From positions 1,178,001-1,242,000 of the forward strand of contig OZ242312.1 in the NCBI GenBank assembly GCA_965207805.1: a DNA stretch of 64,000 nt. The letters run 5' to 3'. The position numbers and the translations under genes were made by a program. This stretch comes from Palauibacter sp965207805. GTDB lineage: Bacteria; Gemmatimonadota; Gemmatimonadetes; Palauibacterales; Palauibacteraceae. Under the pieces are notes generated by a model. The model saw nothing but the letters and a program-made list of their open reading frames with translations, had not been told where the DNA came from and searched no databases. This document shows, piece by piece, positions 25,237-32,606 of this stretch (positions are counted from its first letter, which is position 1; every line of letters starts with the position of its first letter).

Positions 25237-26391
25237 ATGAAGCGACCGAGAACACTCTCCGCCGCGTTCGTGCGGACGGTCAACCGGCCCGGAGTCTACG
25301 GCGACGGACGGGGCGGGCGCGGGCTGAGCCTTCGCGTCCACCGGACGCGGGATGGCCGGATCACCAAGACATGGCGTCAGCGCGTCAGGATCGAGGGTCG
25401 CCTGACCTCGATCGGACTCGGACCGTATCCCGAGGTGACGCTCGCCGAGGCCCGGCAGAAGGCGTTGGACAACAGCCGGGGCGTTCTCTTGGGCCAAGAC
25501 CCGCGCGGGCGTGGCGTTCCGACGTTCGCCGAGGCCGCCGAGCGGACCATCAAGCTCCACCGGGAGTCTTGGAAGGCCGGGAGTCCGCTCCCCGAGCAGT
25601 GGGAGTCCACGTTCCGCCTTCACGCCGCCCCGCTCCTCGACAAGCGGGTGGACCGGATCGAGAGCGCGGACGTGCTCGCGTGTCTCGCGCCGATCTGGAA
25701 CTCGAAGCCCGCAGCGGCGCGGAAGGCCCAGCACCGGATCACCGCCGTCTTCCGCTGGTGCATCGGTCGAAACTACCGGGCGGACAACCCGGTAGACCGG
25801 GCGGTCGTTGCGCTGCCGAAGGCGAACGGCCACACGACAACGCACCACCGGGCGCTCCCGCACGGAGAGGTCGCCGCCGCGCTCCGAGCGGTTCGCCGGA
25901 CCACCGACACGCACCCTTCGGCGGCCCTGTGCGTCGAACTGATCGTCCTCACCGCCGTTCGACCGGGCGAGGCGAGGGGCGCGCTCTGGGAAGAGATCGA
26001 CGTGGACGCGGCGACGTGGACGATACCGGCATCCCGGATGAAGGCGGGCCGCGAGTTCACGGTCCCGCTCGGCACCGCCGCCCTTGACGTTCTGGAGCGG
26101 GCGCGAAAGCTGTCGGGCGAGTCGCCGCTGGTGTTTCCGTCGCGGACCGGCGGACCGCTTCCGCCGAAGGCGCCGCTCAGGGTGCTTCGGAGGGCCGGGG
26201 TCGCCTCGACACTGCACGGATTCCGGTCGAGCGCCCGGTCGTGGATGGCCGAGTCGGGCGTCCCGGCGGAGGTCGCGGAGGCCTGCCTTGCCCACGTCCC
26301 GAGAAGCCAAGTCGTTCAGGCGTATCAGCGGTCCGACCTGCTGACGCGACGCGCCGAAGTCATGCAGGCATGGGGCGAGTACCTCGGGTAG
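25237..26391 (+). CDS. P4-type integrase, copy B
   Basis: 384 residues, divergent from and closely similar to the integrase at 23632. Start MKRPRTLSAAFVRTVN after AAGGAAGGAACC. Catalytic Arg in LTAVRPGEARGALW, HGFRSSARSWMA and Tyr363 in VQAYQRSDLL. It is the first gene of the mobilizable element and probably recombines the CGTTATT-N4-AACG sites. Intact. Confidence 0.92.
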   Translation: MKRPRTLSAAFVRTVNRPGVYGDGRGGRGLSLRVHRTRDGRITKTWRQRVRIEGRLTSIGLGPYPEVTLAEARQKALDNSRGVLLGQDPRGRGVPTFAEAAERTIKLHRESWKAGSPLPEQWESTFRLHAAPLLDKRVDRIESADVLACLAPIWNSKPAAARKAQHRITAVFRWCIGRNYRADNPVDRAVVALPKANGHTTTHHRALPHGEVAAALRAVRRTTDTHPSAALCVELIVLTAVRPGEARGALWEEIDVDAATWTIPASRMKAGREFTVPLGTAALDVLERARKLSGESPLVFPSRTGGPLPPKAPLRVLRRAGVASTLHGFRSSARSWMAESGVPAEVAEACLAHVPRSQVVQAYQRSDLLTRRAEVMQAWGEYLG

Positions 26392-26686
26392 CTGCGCGCC
26401 GACCCCAACCCCGATGCGCACAGCCCTTCCTCTTCCGTAGCGCATTCCGCGGGCGACGGCGTTGCCGCCAACCACGGCGGCAGATCGAGCCGCACCGGCC
26501 TTGCCGGACCGGACTCCACGCCTCTGGACGATCATCCTTCGGTTCGCCAAGGGGGCGTCCCGCCGCGCCGCTGGCGGAGCTCTTCCGAGGCTCTGACACG
26601 TTATGACACAACATGATACGTCATAAGCACTTAGGTAATTTCCTAGGGGGTTGACGTTCTTGCGGACGTTCGTCCAGCGTTCGGGC
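26392..26686 (+). promoter_or_regulatory. Intergenic with operator and promoter of second cassette
   Basis: The first 200 bases show no gene. TAGG-TAATTT-CCTA (26632-26645) is followed by TTGACG at 26651, with the ATG 36 bases later, the same geometry as at 4279-4335. Both loci also share CAGCGTTCGG just before the start codon. A palindromic ACACGTTATGACACAACATG region at 26596-26615 recalls the att-type sequences. Confidence 0.5.
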
Positions 26687-26914
26687 ATGGAGACGCTGGA
26701 AGGACAGTTCATCTCGCGCGTCAGCGCGTTTCTCGGGCGCTCGGGGCTGAGCCCGACGGCGTTCGGCCAGATGACGGTGGGTGATCCGAATCTGATGCGC
26801 CAGATCGGGCGTGGACGCTCGCCGTCGCTCAGGACGGCGGACCGGATTCTCGCGTTCATCGCCGAGCACGACGGGGCATCGGGCGGTGGACGCGATCCCC
26901 CTCGACGGCCCTGA
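26687..26914 (+). CDS. Small HTH-like regulator
   Basis: 75 residues, METLEGQFISRVSAFLG start. Core VGDPNLMRQIGRGRSPS and ADRILAFI match the proteins at 4336 and 23130. An upstream TTG at 26651 is in frame, but it is the -35 box itself, so the ATG is preferred. Followed by alpA 48 bases later; here the stop codon separating the two genes is kept, unlike at 4336. Confidence 0.65.
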   Translation: METLEGQFISRVSAFLGRSGLSPTAFGQMTVGDPNLMRQIGRGRSPSLRTADRILAFIAEHDGASGGGRDPPRRP

Positions 26915-26962
26915 CACCGGAGACCGACGAGAACGCGGAGAACAACGACGAGGAGCAGTACG

Positions 26963-27271
26963 ATGACCGAGAACCCGAGGAATAAAAGAACGAACCCACC
27001 GATCCGCTTCCTGCGGCTGCCCGAGGTGATGAAGCGCACGGGCCTGTCGCGGAGCACGATCTATGTCCGGCTGGCCGAGGGGCGCTTCCCCCGGCCCGTC
27101 GCCCTGGGCGGGCGCGCCGTGGGCTGGATCGAGGCCGAGATCGAGGAGTGGGTCGCCGAGCGGATCGCCGAGAGCCGATCCGTGGGCGAGCGGGCCGGTG
27201 AGCGCGTCGAGGCCGCGCACCGGATCCCCGAGGCCGGTTGGCGGGCGGCGGAGACCCGCCCGGTCCGATGA
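26963..27271 (+). CDS. AlpA-family excisionase/regulator
   Basis: 102 residues. LPEVMKRTGLSRSTIYVRL, GRFPRPVALG and GWIEAEIEEWV define the MerR-like winged helix. GACGAGGAGCAG precedes the ATG. It has a 25-residue C-terminal extension rich in Arg/Glu that the other copies lack. Position between integrase and mob genes fits an excision or transcription switch for the element. Confidence 0.85.
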   Translation: MTENPRNKRTNPPIRFLRLPEVMKRTGLSRSTIYVRLAEGRFPRPVALGGRAVGWIEAEIEEWVAERIAESRSVGERAGERVEAAHRIPEAGWRAAETRPVR

Positions 27272-27307
27272 TGCGGCGCGCTCGAAGCGGCCGGGGAACG
27301 GCATCTT

Positions 27308-27394
27308 GGGCTTGCCTTGGGGAGGCAAGCCAGCGTACCCCGTGTAGGACACGGGGGCTGGCGAGGGGATGGCGCTGCCCCCCTTCGAACCCCA
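27308..27394 (+). repeat. R1 structured repeat, copy 3
   Basis: GGCTTGCC / GGCAAGCC, then CCCGTGT / ACACGGG, then AGGGG / CCCCCCT and TCGAACCCC. It lies between alpA and mobC inside the mobilizable element, the position where oriT would be expected. Confidence 0.8.
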
Positions 27395-27467
27395 ACGACA
27401 TCCGCGCGCCGCTGGAGCGCGCGGGCGGGGGCTCCGCCCCCCGTCCCCCGTGTCGGGCGGCCGTCCG

Positions 27468-27806
27468 ATGAGCGGCCGCCGCCCCGCAACCGTCTCCGCC
27501 CGCGTGTCGGCGGCAGAACTCGCCGACTGGCGGGCCAAGGCCGCGGCCGCCGGCGTTCCGCTGTCGGCGCTCGTCCGGGAGGCCATGGCCCGCACGCGCA
27601 CATGGACCGCCCCGGCGGCCGAGGTCGAGCGCGAGCGCACGAAGCAGGTCGCGCGCATCGGCAACAACCTCAACCAGATCGCCCGGTGGGTGAACACCCA
27701 CAAGGCGGCCATCGAGGCCGTCGAGGTGAGCGTCCACCTGATCGCCGTCGAGCGGGCGCTCCGCGCGCTGGCTCCGGTCGAGAGCCCGGACGCCGATGCT
27801 CGTTAA
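27468..27806 (+). CDS. mobC: MobC-like relaxosome accessory protein
   Basis: 112 residues, ATG chosen to match the paralogue at 12845. ATVSARVSAAELADWRAKA suggests a ribbon-helix-helix N-terminus, and VARIGNNLNQIARWVN is the MobC signature. It overlaps mobA by 11 bases. It would bind oriT and assist the relaxase. Confidence 0.87.
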   Translation: MSGRRPATVSARVSAAELADWRAKAAAAGVPLSALVREAMARTRTWTAPAAEVERERTKQVARIGNNLNQIARWVNTHKAAIEAVEVSVHLIAVERALRALAPVESPDADAR

Positions 27807-29325
27807 GTTCCTCGCGCACGGAACCGGGTCGGCCCGCAAGGCGGCCAGGTACCTCCTCGGGGAGCTTGACGCAGCCGGGAAGGAGCGTGAGGGCGTCGAG
27901 GTGCTCAGGGGAGACCCCCACCAAGTGGCCGCCGTGGCCGATACGCTCCCCTTCGACCACAAGTACACCTCCGGCGTGATCGCGTGGGCGCCGGAGGACG
28001 AGCCGACCGAAGAACAGATCGAAGCCGTCCTCGACGAGTTCGAGAAGACGGCGTGGGCGGGGCTCGAACCCGACCGCTACGCATGGGCGGCGGTGCTGCA
28101 CCGCGAGAAGGACGGCGGAGCGCACGTTCATGTCCTTGCCGCCCGATGCGACTTGGAGACCGGCCGGAGCCTGAACATCGCCCCGCCCGGCTGGGAGAAG
28201 ACGTTCGGCGCGCTTCAGGACGCCTTCAACCACGAACACGGCTGGAGCCGACCGGACGATCCGGCGCGGGCCAGGGTGCAGCAGCCCGGACACCGCGCCT
28301 ACGTCGAGGCCGCCCAGCTGAGGGCCGGGCTCCGGCTCGAAGCCTCCCCCCGCGACCTGATCCGCGACTACCTGCTCCAGCGCGTCGAGCAAGGCGCGGT
28401 GCGCGATCGCCACGAGGTCGTCGCCGCGCTCCGGGAGGCGGGGCTTGAAGTGCCCCGCCAAGGCATGGACTACCTGACCGCCATGGACCCCGAGACGGGG
28501 AAGCGGTGGCGGCTGAAAGGAGAACTGTACGGAGTTGATTTCCAACGCGAACGACTTGACCGAGCGGCTGCGGAAGAAGTTGGAGACCGAGCGCAGGGAG
28601 ATCGAGGAGCTGACCGCCGACGAGCTCGAACGGCTCGCCGGGAACTCGCGGCGCGCCGTGAGCTACGCGCTGCGTACCATCAGGCGCGATACGGAGGTGG
28701 CGACAGGGCGGATGCGCGAGTTGCTGATGAAGGGTTGGATGAGGCCCCTGATCGTCGGCCTGAGCCTCTCGCTCGGCACCTTCGGCGGAAGCTGGGCGAC
28801 GATGCGCTGGCTGTCGGGGAGCATCCACACCCGGATCGAGAACCGCGCCGAACTGGGCCGGGACATCGAGGACGCCCGGCGGACGCTCGCCCAACTGGAG
28901 GTGGACACGTGGGGGCTCGTGTTCCACGAGATCAAGGGCGAGCGGTTCGTCGTGGTGCCGGACGGGGTGCTCGACCGTCCGCCGTGGCGGGTGGACGACC
29001 GTCCGGCCTTGAAGCTGTCGAACGAGTGAGGAGGCTTTATGAGCGCGTTAGAGGGGCAGTTGACGAGGGCCTTGCGGAGGTTGTCCGAGCAGTACGAGCG
29101 GGAACAGCGGCGGCACTCCGAACAGGTCGAGGCCTTGCGGCGGCAAGTCGAGCGGCAGACCGGGGAGAACGCCACCTTGAGGCGGCGAATCGAGCGGCTC
29201 GACGAGCAAGTGACAGGCTTGACCGAGTACTACGGGACATCTGGCGCCGCGAGACCGCGCGGACACGGCTGGTGACAAGGCCGCCGACGCGCGGGCCTGA
29301 CCGCGATGCTGGACCGAGCCGCTGA
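27796..29325 (+). CDS. mobA: MobA-type relaxase
   Basis: 509 residues. Probable catalytic Tyr19 in KAARYLLG (ColE1 MbeA also uses Tyr19), HVH metal motif at 110-112 (HVHVLAARCD), then NHEHGWSRPDD and a conserved basic region to about residue 245. The second half (about 250-509) is Arg/Asp/Ala-rich and low in hydrophobics because the same DNA also encodes mobB and mobD in another frame. It cuts oriT and pilots the strand into the recipient through a helper secretion system. Full length, apparently intact. Confidence 0.88.
   Translation: MLVKFLAHGTGSARKAARYLLGELDAAGKEREGVEVLRGDPHQVAAVADTLPFDHKYTSGVIAWAPEDEPTEEQIEAVLDEFEKTAWAGLEPDRYAWAAVLHREKDGGAHVHVLAARCDLETGRSLNIAPPGWEKTFGALQDAFNHEHGWSRPDDPARARVQQPGHRAYVEAAQLRAGLRLEASPRDLIRDYLLQRVEQGAVRDRHEVVAALREAGLEVPRQGMDYLTAMDPETGKRWRLKGELYGVDFQRERLDRAAAEEVGDRAQGDRGADRRRARTARRELAARRELRAAYHQARYGGGDRADARVADEGLDEAPDRRPEPLARHLRRKLGDDALAVGEHPHPDREPRRTGPGHRGRPADARPTGGGHVGARVPRDQGRAVRRGAGRGARPSAVAGGRPSGLEAVERVRRLYERVRGAVDEGLAEVVRAVRAGTAAALRTGRGLAAASRAADRGERHLEAANRAARRASDRLDRVLRDIWRRETARTRLVTRPPTRGPDRDAGPSR
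28535..29029 (+). CDS. MobB-like membrane protein inside mobA
   Basis: 164 residues embedded in mobA. Helical charged N-terminus (1-65), one transmembrane segment near 70-88 (PLIVGLSLSLGTFGG), helical linker and terminal ALKLSNE. At the homologous start position the first locus has GGGAG-AACTGT-ATG; here the codon is ACG, with an in-frame TTG two codons later, taken as the start. Poor initiation may lower its level. Confidence 0.75.
   Translation: MISNANDLTERLRKKLETERREIEELTADELERLAGNSRRAVSYALRTIRRDTEVATGRMRELLMKGWMRPLIVGLSLSLGTFGGSWATMRWLSGSIHTRIENRAELGRDIEDARRTLAQLEVDTWGLVFHEIKGERFVVVPDGVLDRPPWRVDDRPALKLSNE
29039..29275 (+). CDS. MobD-like coiled-coil protein inside mobA
   Basis: 78 residues, ATG after GTGAGGAGGC, 9 bases past the mobB stop. 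Almost entirely one Arg/Glu/Gln-rich coiled coil (LTRALRRLSEQYEREQRR). Same frame relation to mobA as mobB. ColE1 places mobD here. The copy at 63341 is similar; in the first locus it is cut after 12 codons. Confidence 0.7.
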   Translation: MSALEGQLTRALRRLSEQYEREQRRHSEQVEALRRQVERQTGENATLRRRIERLDEQVTGLTEYYGTSGAARPRGHGW

Positions 29326-29359
29326 GGGGGCTGATGCCGGTGCCGCGAAGCCTATAAGT

Positions 29360-29374
29360 CGTTATTTAGCAACG
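29360..29374 (+). other. Candidate right att site of the mobilizable element
   Basis: CGTTATTTAGCAACG, 34 bases after the mobA stop, inside a small inverted repeat GTCGTT-N7-AACGAC. Confidence 0.5.
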
Positions 29375-29515
29375 ACATAACGCACAGCAGTCCGTTGATT
29401 TTCGGCTAGGCCCTTGACGACCCGAGCGACTTTGTTTAGCCTTCTCGCCGTTAACGGATTTCACGCCGCTAACGTCCTGATTCTCACTCCACACATTTCA
29501 CAGGAAGTAGACTCG

Positions 29516-29776
29516 ATGAACCACCAACGCCGCCGTATCCTCACGCCCGTCAACATCGTGTTTTTCTCGGTGCTGGCGCTTCTCGCATCGTCCACCATCC
29601 TCCACGCCCAAGCAAGCCCCACGCCCAGCGACGAGTTCGACGCGTGCATCGAGAACGCGGTCGAGCGCGCCGACGAGCGGGCGACCAACAACGAGGGGAG
29701 CAAGCTGGGCCGCTTCATCAAGTTCTCGATGGACGTGGCTCACTGCACGGCGGACTACATCAGTCCCTTCGGCTAG
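29516..29776 (+). CDS. Small secreted peptide of an export operon
   Basis: 86 residues. ATG chosen because AGGAAG precedes it and it opens a signal peptide (basic start MNHQRRRILTP, hydrophobic core FFSVLALLASSTI, ending LHAQA). The mature part of about 55 residues is helical and acidic with two Cys (DACIENA, AHCTADY) and ends ISPFG. It is the first gene before a membrane-anchored propeller and an ABC transporter, so a secreted signal, toxin or binding peptide is conceivable. No family recognised. Confidence 0.65.
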   Translation: MNHQRRRILTPVNIVFFSVLALLASSTILHAQASPTPSDEFDACIENAVERADERATNNEGSKLGRFIKFSMDVAHCTADYISPFG

Positions 29777-29814
29777 GAGCAGGCCCCCTTCGGATACCAG
29801 AGTTTCGTCGCAGC

Positions 29815-30912
29815 ATGTGGAATCGAGACCGACCCGCTTCGCGGAGCGGAGTCCGATGGGGCTTGGCCGGGTGGGTCGGCGCGCTCGTCGCTGTGGTCGT
29901 CGTCGCTGCGCTCGTCTGGAGCGTGGTGCAGATCGCAGCCGAGCGCGCCGACCCAGGAGTTGCGCGCTCGCCGTCAGTGCCGACTCCTGATGGAGTACCG
30001 CTGCTTGCCGAGGTCTGGTCCGTGACGGATGCGGTCTGGAACGCGGGAAGCTGGTTTGTCCTTGATCGCAGCGCTGCCCAAGTCCACCGCATTGATCCGC
30101 GGGGATCCCGACTCTACAGTTTCGGGCGCGAGGGGTTGGGTCCCGGCGAGTTCCGGAATCCGCAAGCCCTCGTCGTCCGTGGAGACAGCGTGATCGTGGC
30201 CGAGCGATCCGGCCTGCTCCACGTGTACGGGCTAGATGGTGACCATATCGCGGATCGCCCCGTGGACCTACGCGACTGCACCGGGTCTGGAGTGGAGGAT
30301 CTCATCGCCACCGCCCGCGCGTTGGTTGTCGTCGCCGTTTGCTTGAAACCGGACTTGGCCTTGGAGGCGAGGCTTCTCGCTGAGAGCGATGGGGATTGGC
30401 GAGTTATCAGCCGTAGCTCGCCGAGTCACAACGGTGACCGGCGAGTGAATCCGTACTGGGCTCCGGTGCTGACTTCGTTCGGTCCGGCGCTCGCCTTTGG
30501 CCTAGTGGCCGAGGATTGCTTGGCGATCCTTGATTTCAATGGCCTTGGAGAACGTCGTGTCTGCCACGATGACCTCCAACGGCTACCCGTTTCGCGTGAG
30601 GACGCCCGGTCGCTGCGGGATCTGGCGCGGCAAGGACAGAGCACAGGGTTCCGTGTCGAGACTCCGTCAGCCCTGCCACCGTTCGACGCCGTGTTCGATG
30701 GTGGCGACGGCACACTGCTTTACCGAGCGCCGTCGCCCGCTGGAAACGACGCTAAGCAATTGGTTAGGTTGGGGAACGACGGGCAGGAGGAGGTGCTGGA
30801 CCTTCCTCCTGCCCCCTATGTGTTCGTGTCTGGGCGTCAGGCACTCCTTGCTTGGGATGCTGCGGAGGGCTCGCACCTTCAGTTCCAACCACTAGAAGCG
30901 ATTCAGGACTGA
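29815..30912 (+). CDS. Membrane-anchored 6-bladed beta-propeller protein
   Basis: 365 residues. One N-terminal transmembrane helix (WVGALVAVVVVAALVWSVV, near 20-40) anchors a periplasmic domain with repeated propeller blades (VHRIDPRGSRLYSFGREGLG, GPGEFRNPQALVV, LLHVYGLDGDHI), as in the 6-bladed NHL-like proteins common in Gemmatimonadota and Bacteroidota. Starts 38 bases after the peptide gene. Its stop and the next GTG are 3 bases apart, so all four genes are likely one operon. Probably a sensor or binding partner for the peptide or transporter. Confidence 0.7.
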   Translation: MWNRDRPASRSGVRWGLAGWVGALVAVVVVAALVWSVVQIAAERADPGVARSPSVPTPDGVPLLAEVWSVTDAVWNAGSWFVLDRSAAQVHRIDPRGSRLYSFGREGLGPGEFRNPQALVVRGDSVIVAERSGLLHVYGLDGDHIADRPVDLRDCTGSGVEDLIATARALVVVAVCLKPDLALEARLLAESDGDWRVISRSSPSHNGDRRVNPYWAPVLTSFGPALAFGLVAEDCLAILDFNGLGERRVCHDDLQRLPVSREDARSLRDLARQGQSTGFRVETPSALPPFDAVFDGGDGTLLYRAPSPAGNDAKQLVRLGNDGQEEVLDLPPAPYVFVSGRQALLAWDAAEGSHLQFQPLEAIQD

Positions 30913-30915
30913 CGG

Positions 30916-31647
30916 GTGCCCAACTCAGAAGCTGCCATCGTCGCTGAGGGTCTTAGTGTCTCGTATCGACGCCGTTTCCAGAGCCATGTTGTCCTCGACG
31001 GTCTCGACCTTGAGGTGTCTTCCGGGGCGGTCGCCGCCATCGTCGGCAGAAACGGGGAAGGGAAAACCACACTCTTCCGCGCACTGGTCGGGCTACATCC
31101 AATCGACCGCGGGCGGATACGAATAGGGGGTTTTGCCCCTGGAACGGCTCGTGACGCGCGACGAATCGGATTCATGCCGGAACTCGTAACCTATCCGCCC
31201 TCGTGGACCGTTGCGGACGTGCTGGGGTTCGGTGTTGATCTCGCCGTGTCGCCGGAGCATCACAGGGAGGCGTTCACCACCGCCGTCGCTCGGGGGCGCT
31301 TTGAAGACCATATCTTGTCGAAGCGGGCCAATCGTTGCTCGAAGGGGTATCGGCAACGGCTGAGTCTGGCTTTCGCACTGATCGGGGAACCTGCCGTAGT
31401 GTTCTTGGATGAGCCGTTCTCGGGGCTTGACCCGCCCTCTCGGGTGGCAATGCGAAGCGAGATCGAAGCCATGGCGGCGCGGAGTGCTACCGTCGTGCTG
31501 TCGAGCCACGATCTCGCGGAGGTTGGAAGACTGGCCACGGATGTCTTTGTTCTGGACGGCGGCAAACTGCGGGCGAGCCCCATGGCGCATGGGGCGGCAG
31601 ACGCCGCCGAGGCATTGGAGGCAATGGTGACCAAGGAGTCGCCATGA
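30916..31647 (+). CDS. ABC transporter ATP-binding protein
   Basis: 243 residues, GTG start. Walker A GRNGEGKTT, signature CSKGYRQRLSLAFAL (SKGYRQR in place of LSGGQ), Walker B AVVFLDEP and H-loop SSHDLAEV. The shape matches ABC-2 type exporters of drugs, peptides or lipids. It overlaps the permease start (ATGA), so the two form one transporter. Confidence 0.93.
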   Translation: MPNSEAAIVAEGLSVSYRRRFQSHVVLDGLDLEVSSGAVAAIVGRNGEGKTTLFRALVGLHPIDRGRIRIGGFAPGTARDARRIGFMPELVTYPPSWTVADVLGFGVDLAVSPEHHREAFTTAVARGRFEDHILSKRANRCSKGYRQRLSLAFALIGEPAVVFLDEPFSGLDPPSRVAMRSEIEAMAARSATVVLSSHDLAEVGRLATDVFVLDGGKLRASPMAHGAADAAEALEAMVTKESP

Positions 31648-32399
31648 GGGCGCGCATGGTTGGGTTTCCGAGGCGCGTTTGGCTGCGTCTGCACGCGAAA
31701 TCGACTTCCCTGGTAGTCTTGACCATCGTTACGGCGGCGATAGCCGCCTTGTTGGCCGCCACGACGCCCGAGTCCGAGTTTACTCGCTTGAATTCCAGCG
31801 TTTTCGTATTGGCTGTCGGCGTCCCAATCATCCTCGCAGGGAGCTTGATTTCCGAGGACTTCCGTGGCGGGGCGATCCAGCTCTGGATTCAGCGAACTAC
31901 CGATCCGGTGGGGTTCTATTTGACTCGCCTCGGTGAAGCCCTTGTCGGCGGAGCGATCTTCATCATTCTCGCCGCGACGATCGAACTGGGACTGTTCGTC
32001 TCCTTTTCCGACTCGACCGTTGCGGACCGGCTCATCGAAATGCCGAGTCTGCTACTTCTCGCCGCATGCGTGTCAATCGTAGGGTTCGGCCTTACGGCAT
32101 GGTTGAACCACGGGGTAGCAATCGCGATGCTTGCCGTGTACATCACTGGCTACATCGAACGCGATTTCCTGATTCCGGGTGGTCCTTTTGGTGGCTGGAC
32201 TCCCGTGCTCCAAGCTGTGGCCTTCCCGCTCTCCGCCCTCAGGGACATCGACGCCATGGTGGCAGGCGATGTCGCCGTGGCACCTTTGGTGTCATTAGCG
32301 CGGATCGCTTGGTTCGCCATACTTTGGCTCGCCGTGGGTGTCGTCGGCATCCGTTGGTCGCTTCGCACAGGCAGGCTTGCCAAGGCGCAGGCACCATAG
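31644..32399 (+). CDS. ABC-2-like transporter permease
   Basis: 251 residues with about six hydrophobic segments (SLVVLTIVTAAIAALLAA; VFVLAVGVPIILAGSLI; VGGAIFIILAATIELGLFV; SLLLLAACVSIVGFGL; GVAIAMLAVYITGY; AWFAILWLAVGVVGI). SEDFRGGAIQLWI resembles the cytoplasmic loop of ABC-2 permeases that contacts the ATPase. Last gene of the operon. Substrate unknown; the co-encoded secreted peptide is one candidate. Confidence 0.85.
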   Translation: MRARMVGFPRRVWLRLHAKSTSLVVLTIVTAAIAALLAATTPESEFTRLNSSVFVLAVGVPIILAGSLISEDFRGGAIQLWIQRTTDPVGFYLTRLGEALVGGAIFIILAATIELGLFVSFSDSTVADRLIEMPSLLLLAACVSIVGFGLTAWLNHGVAIAMLAVYITGYIERDFLIPGGPFGGWTPVLQAVAFPLSALRDIDAMVAGDVAVAPLVSLARIAWFAILWLAVGVVGIRWSLRTGRLAKAQAP

Positions 32400-32606
32400 A
32401 GGGGGTCGAGAGCGGAGGGAGCAGCGGGACCGGCGCAGCCTCCGGCCTCGGACGCTGTTGACGGACGGGTAGTCCGTATCGCCTTGTCTCCGGAAGGCCG
32501 TTGGAGGGTCCGGGGAGTCCGGCGGTCGGGGTCCGAAGACCTCCAATGCGGTCGAGTGCATTCCGGTTCAGGTCGGTGTAATGCAAGTGGTACACGAGTT
32601 TCGTGA

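Larger units (their letters stand above)
25109..29374 (+). mobile_element. 4.27-kb integrative mobilizable element
   Basis: A compact one-strand unit: integrase, HTH, AlpA, R1 repeat, mobC, mobA with mobB and mobD. It is bounded by CGTTATT-GAAC-AACG and CGTTATT-TAGC-AACG. It has no coupling protein or type IV secretion genes, so it would need a helper conjugative system. The element limits are inferred from the 15-bp sites and gene content. Confidence 0.6.
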
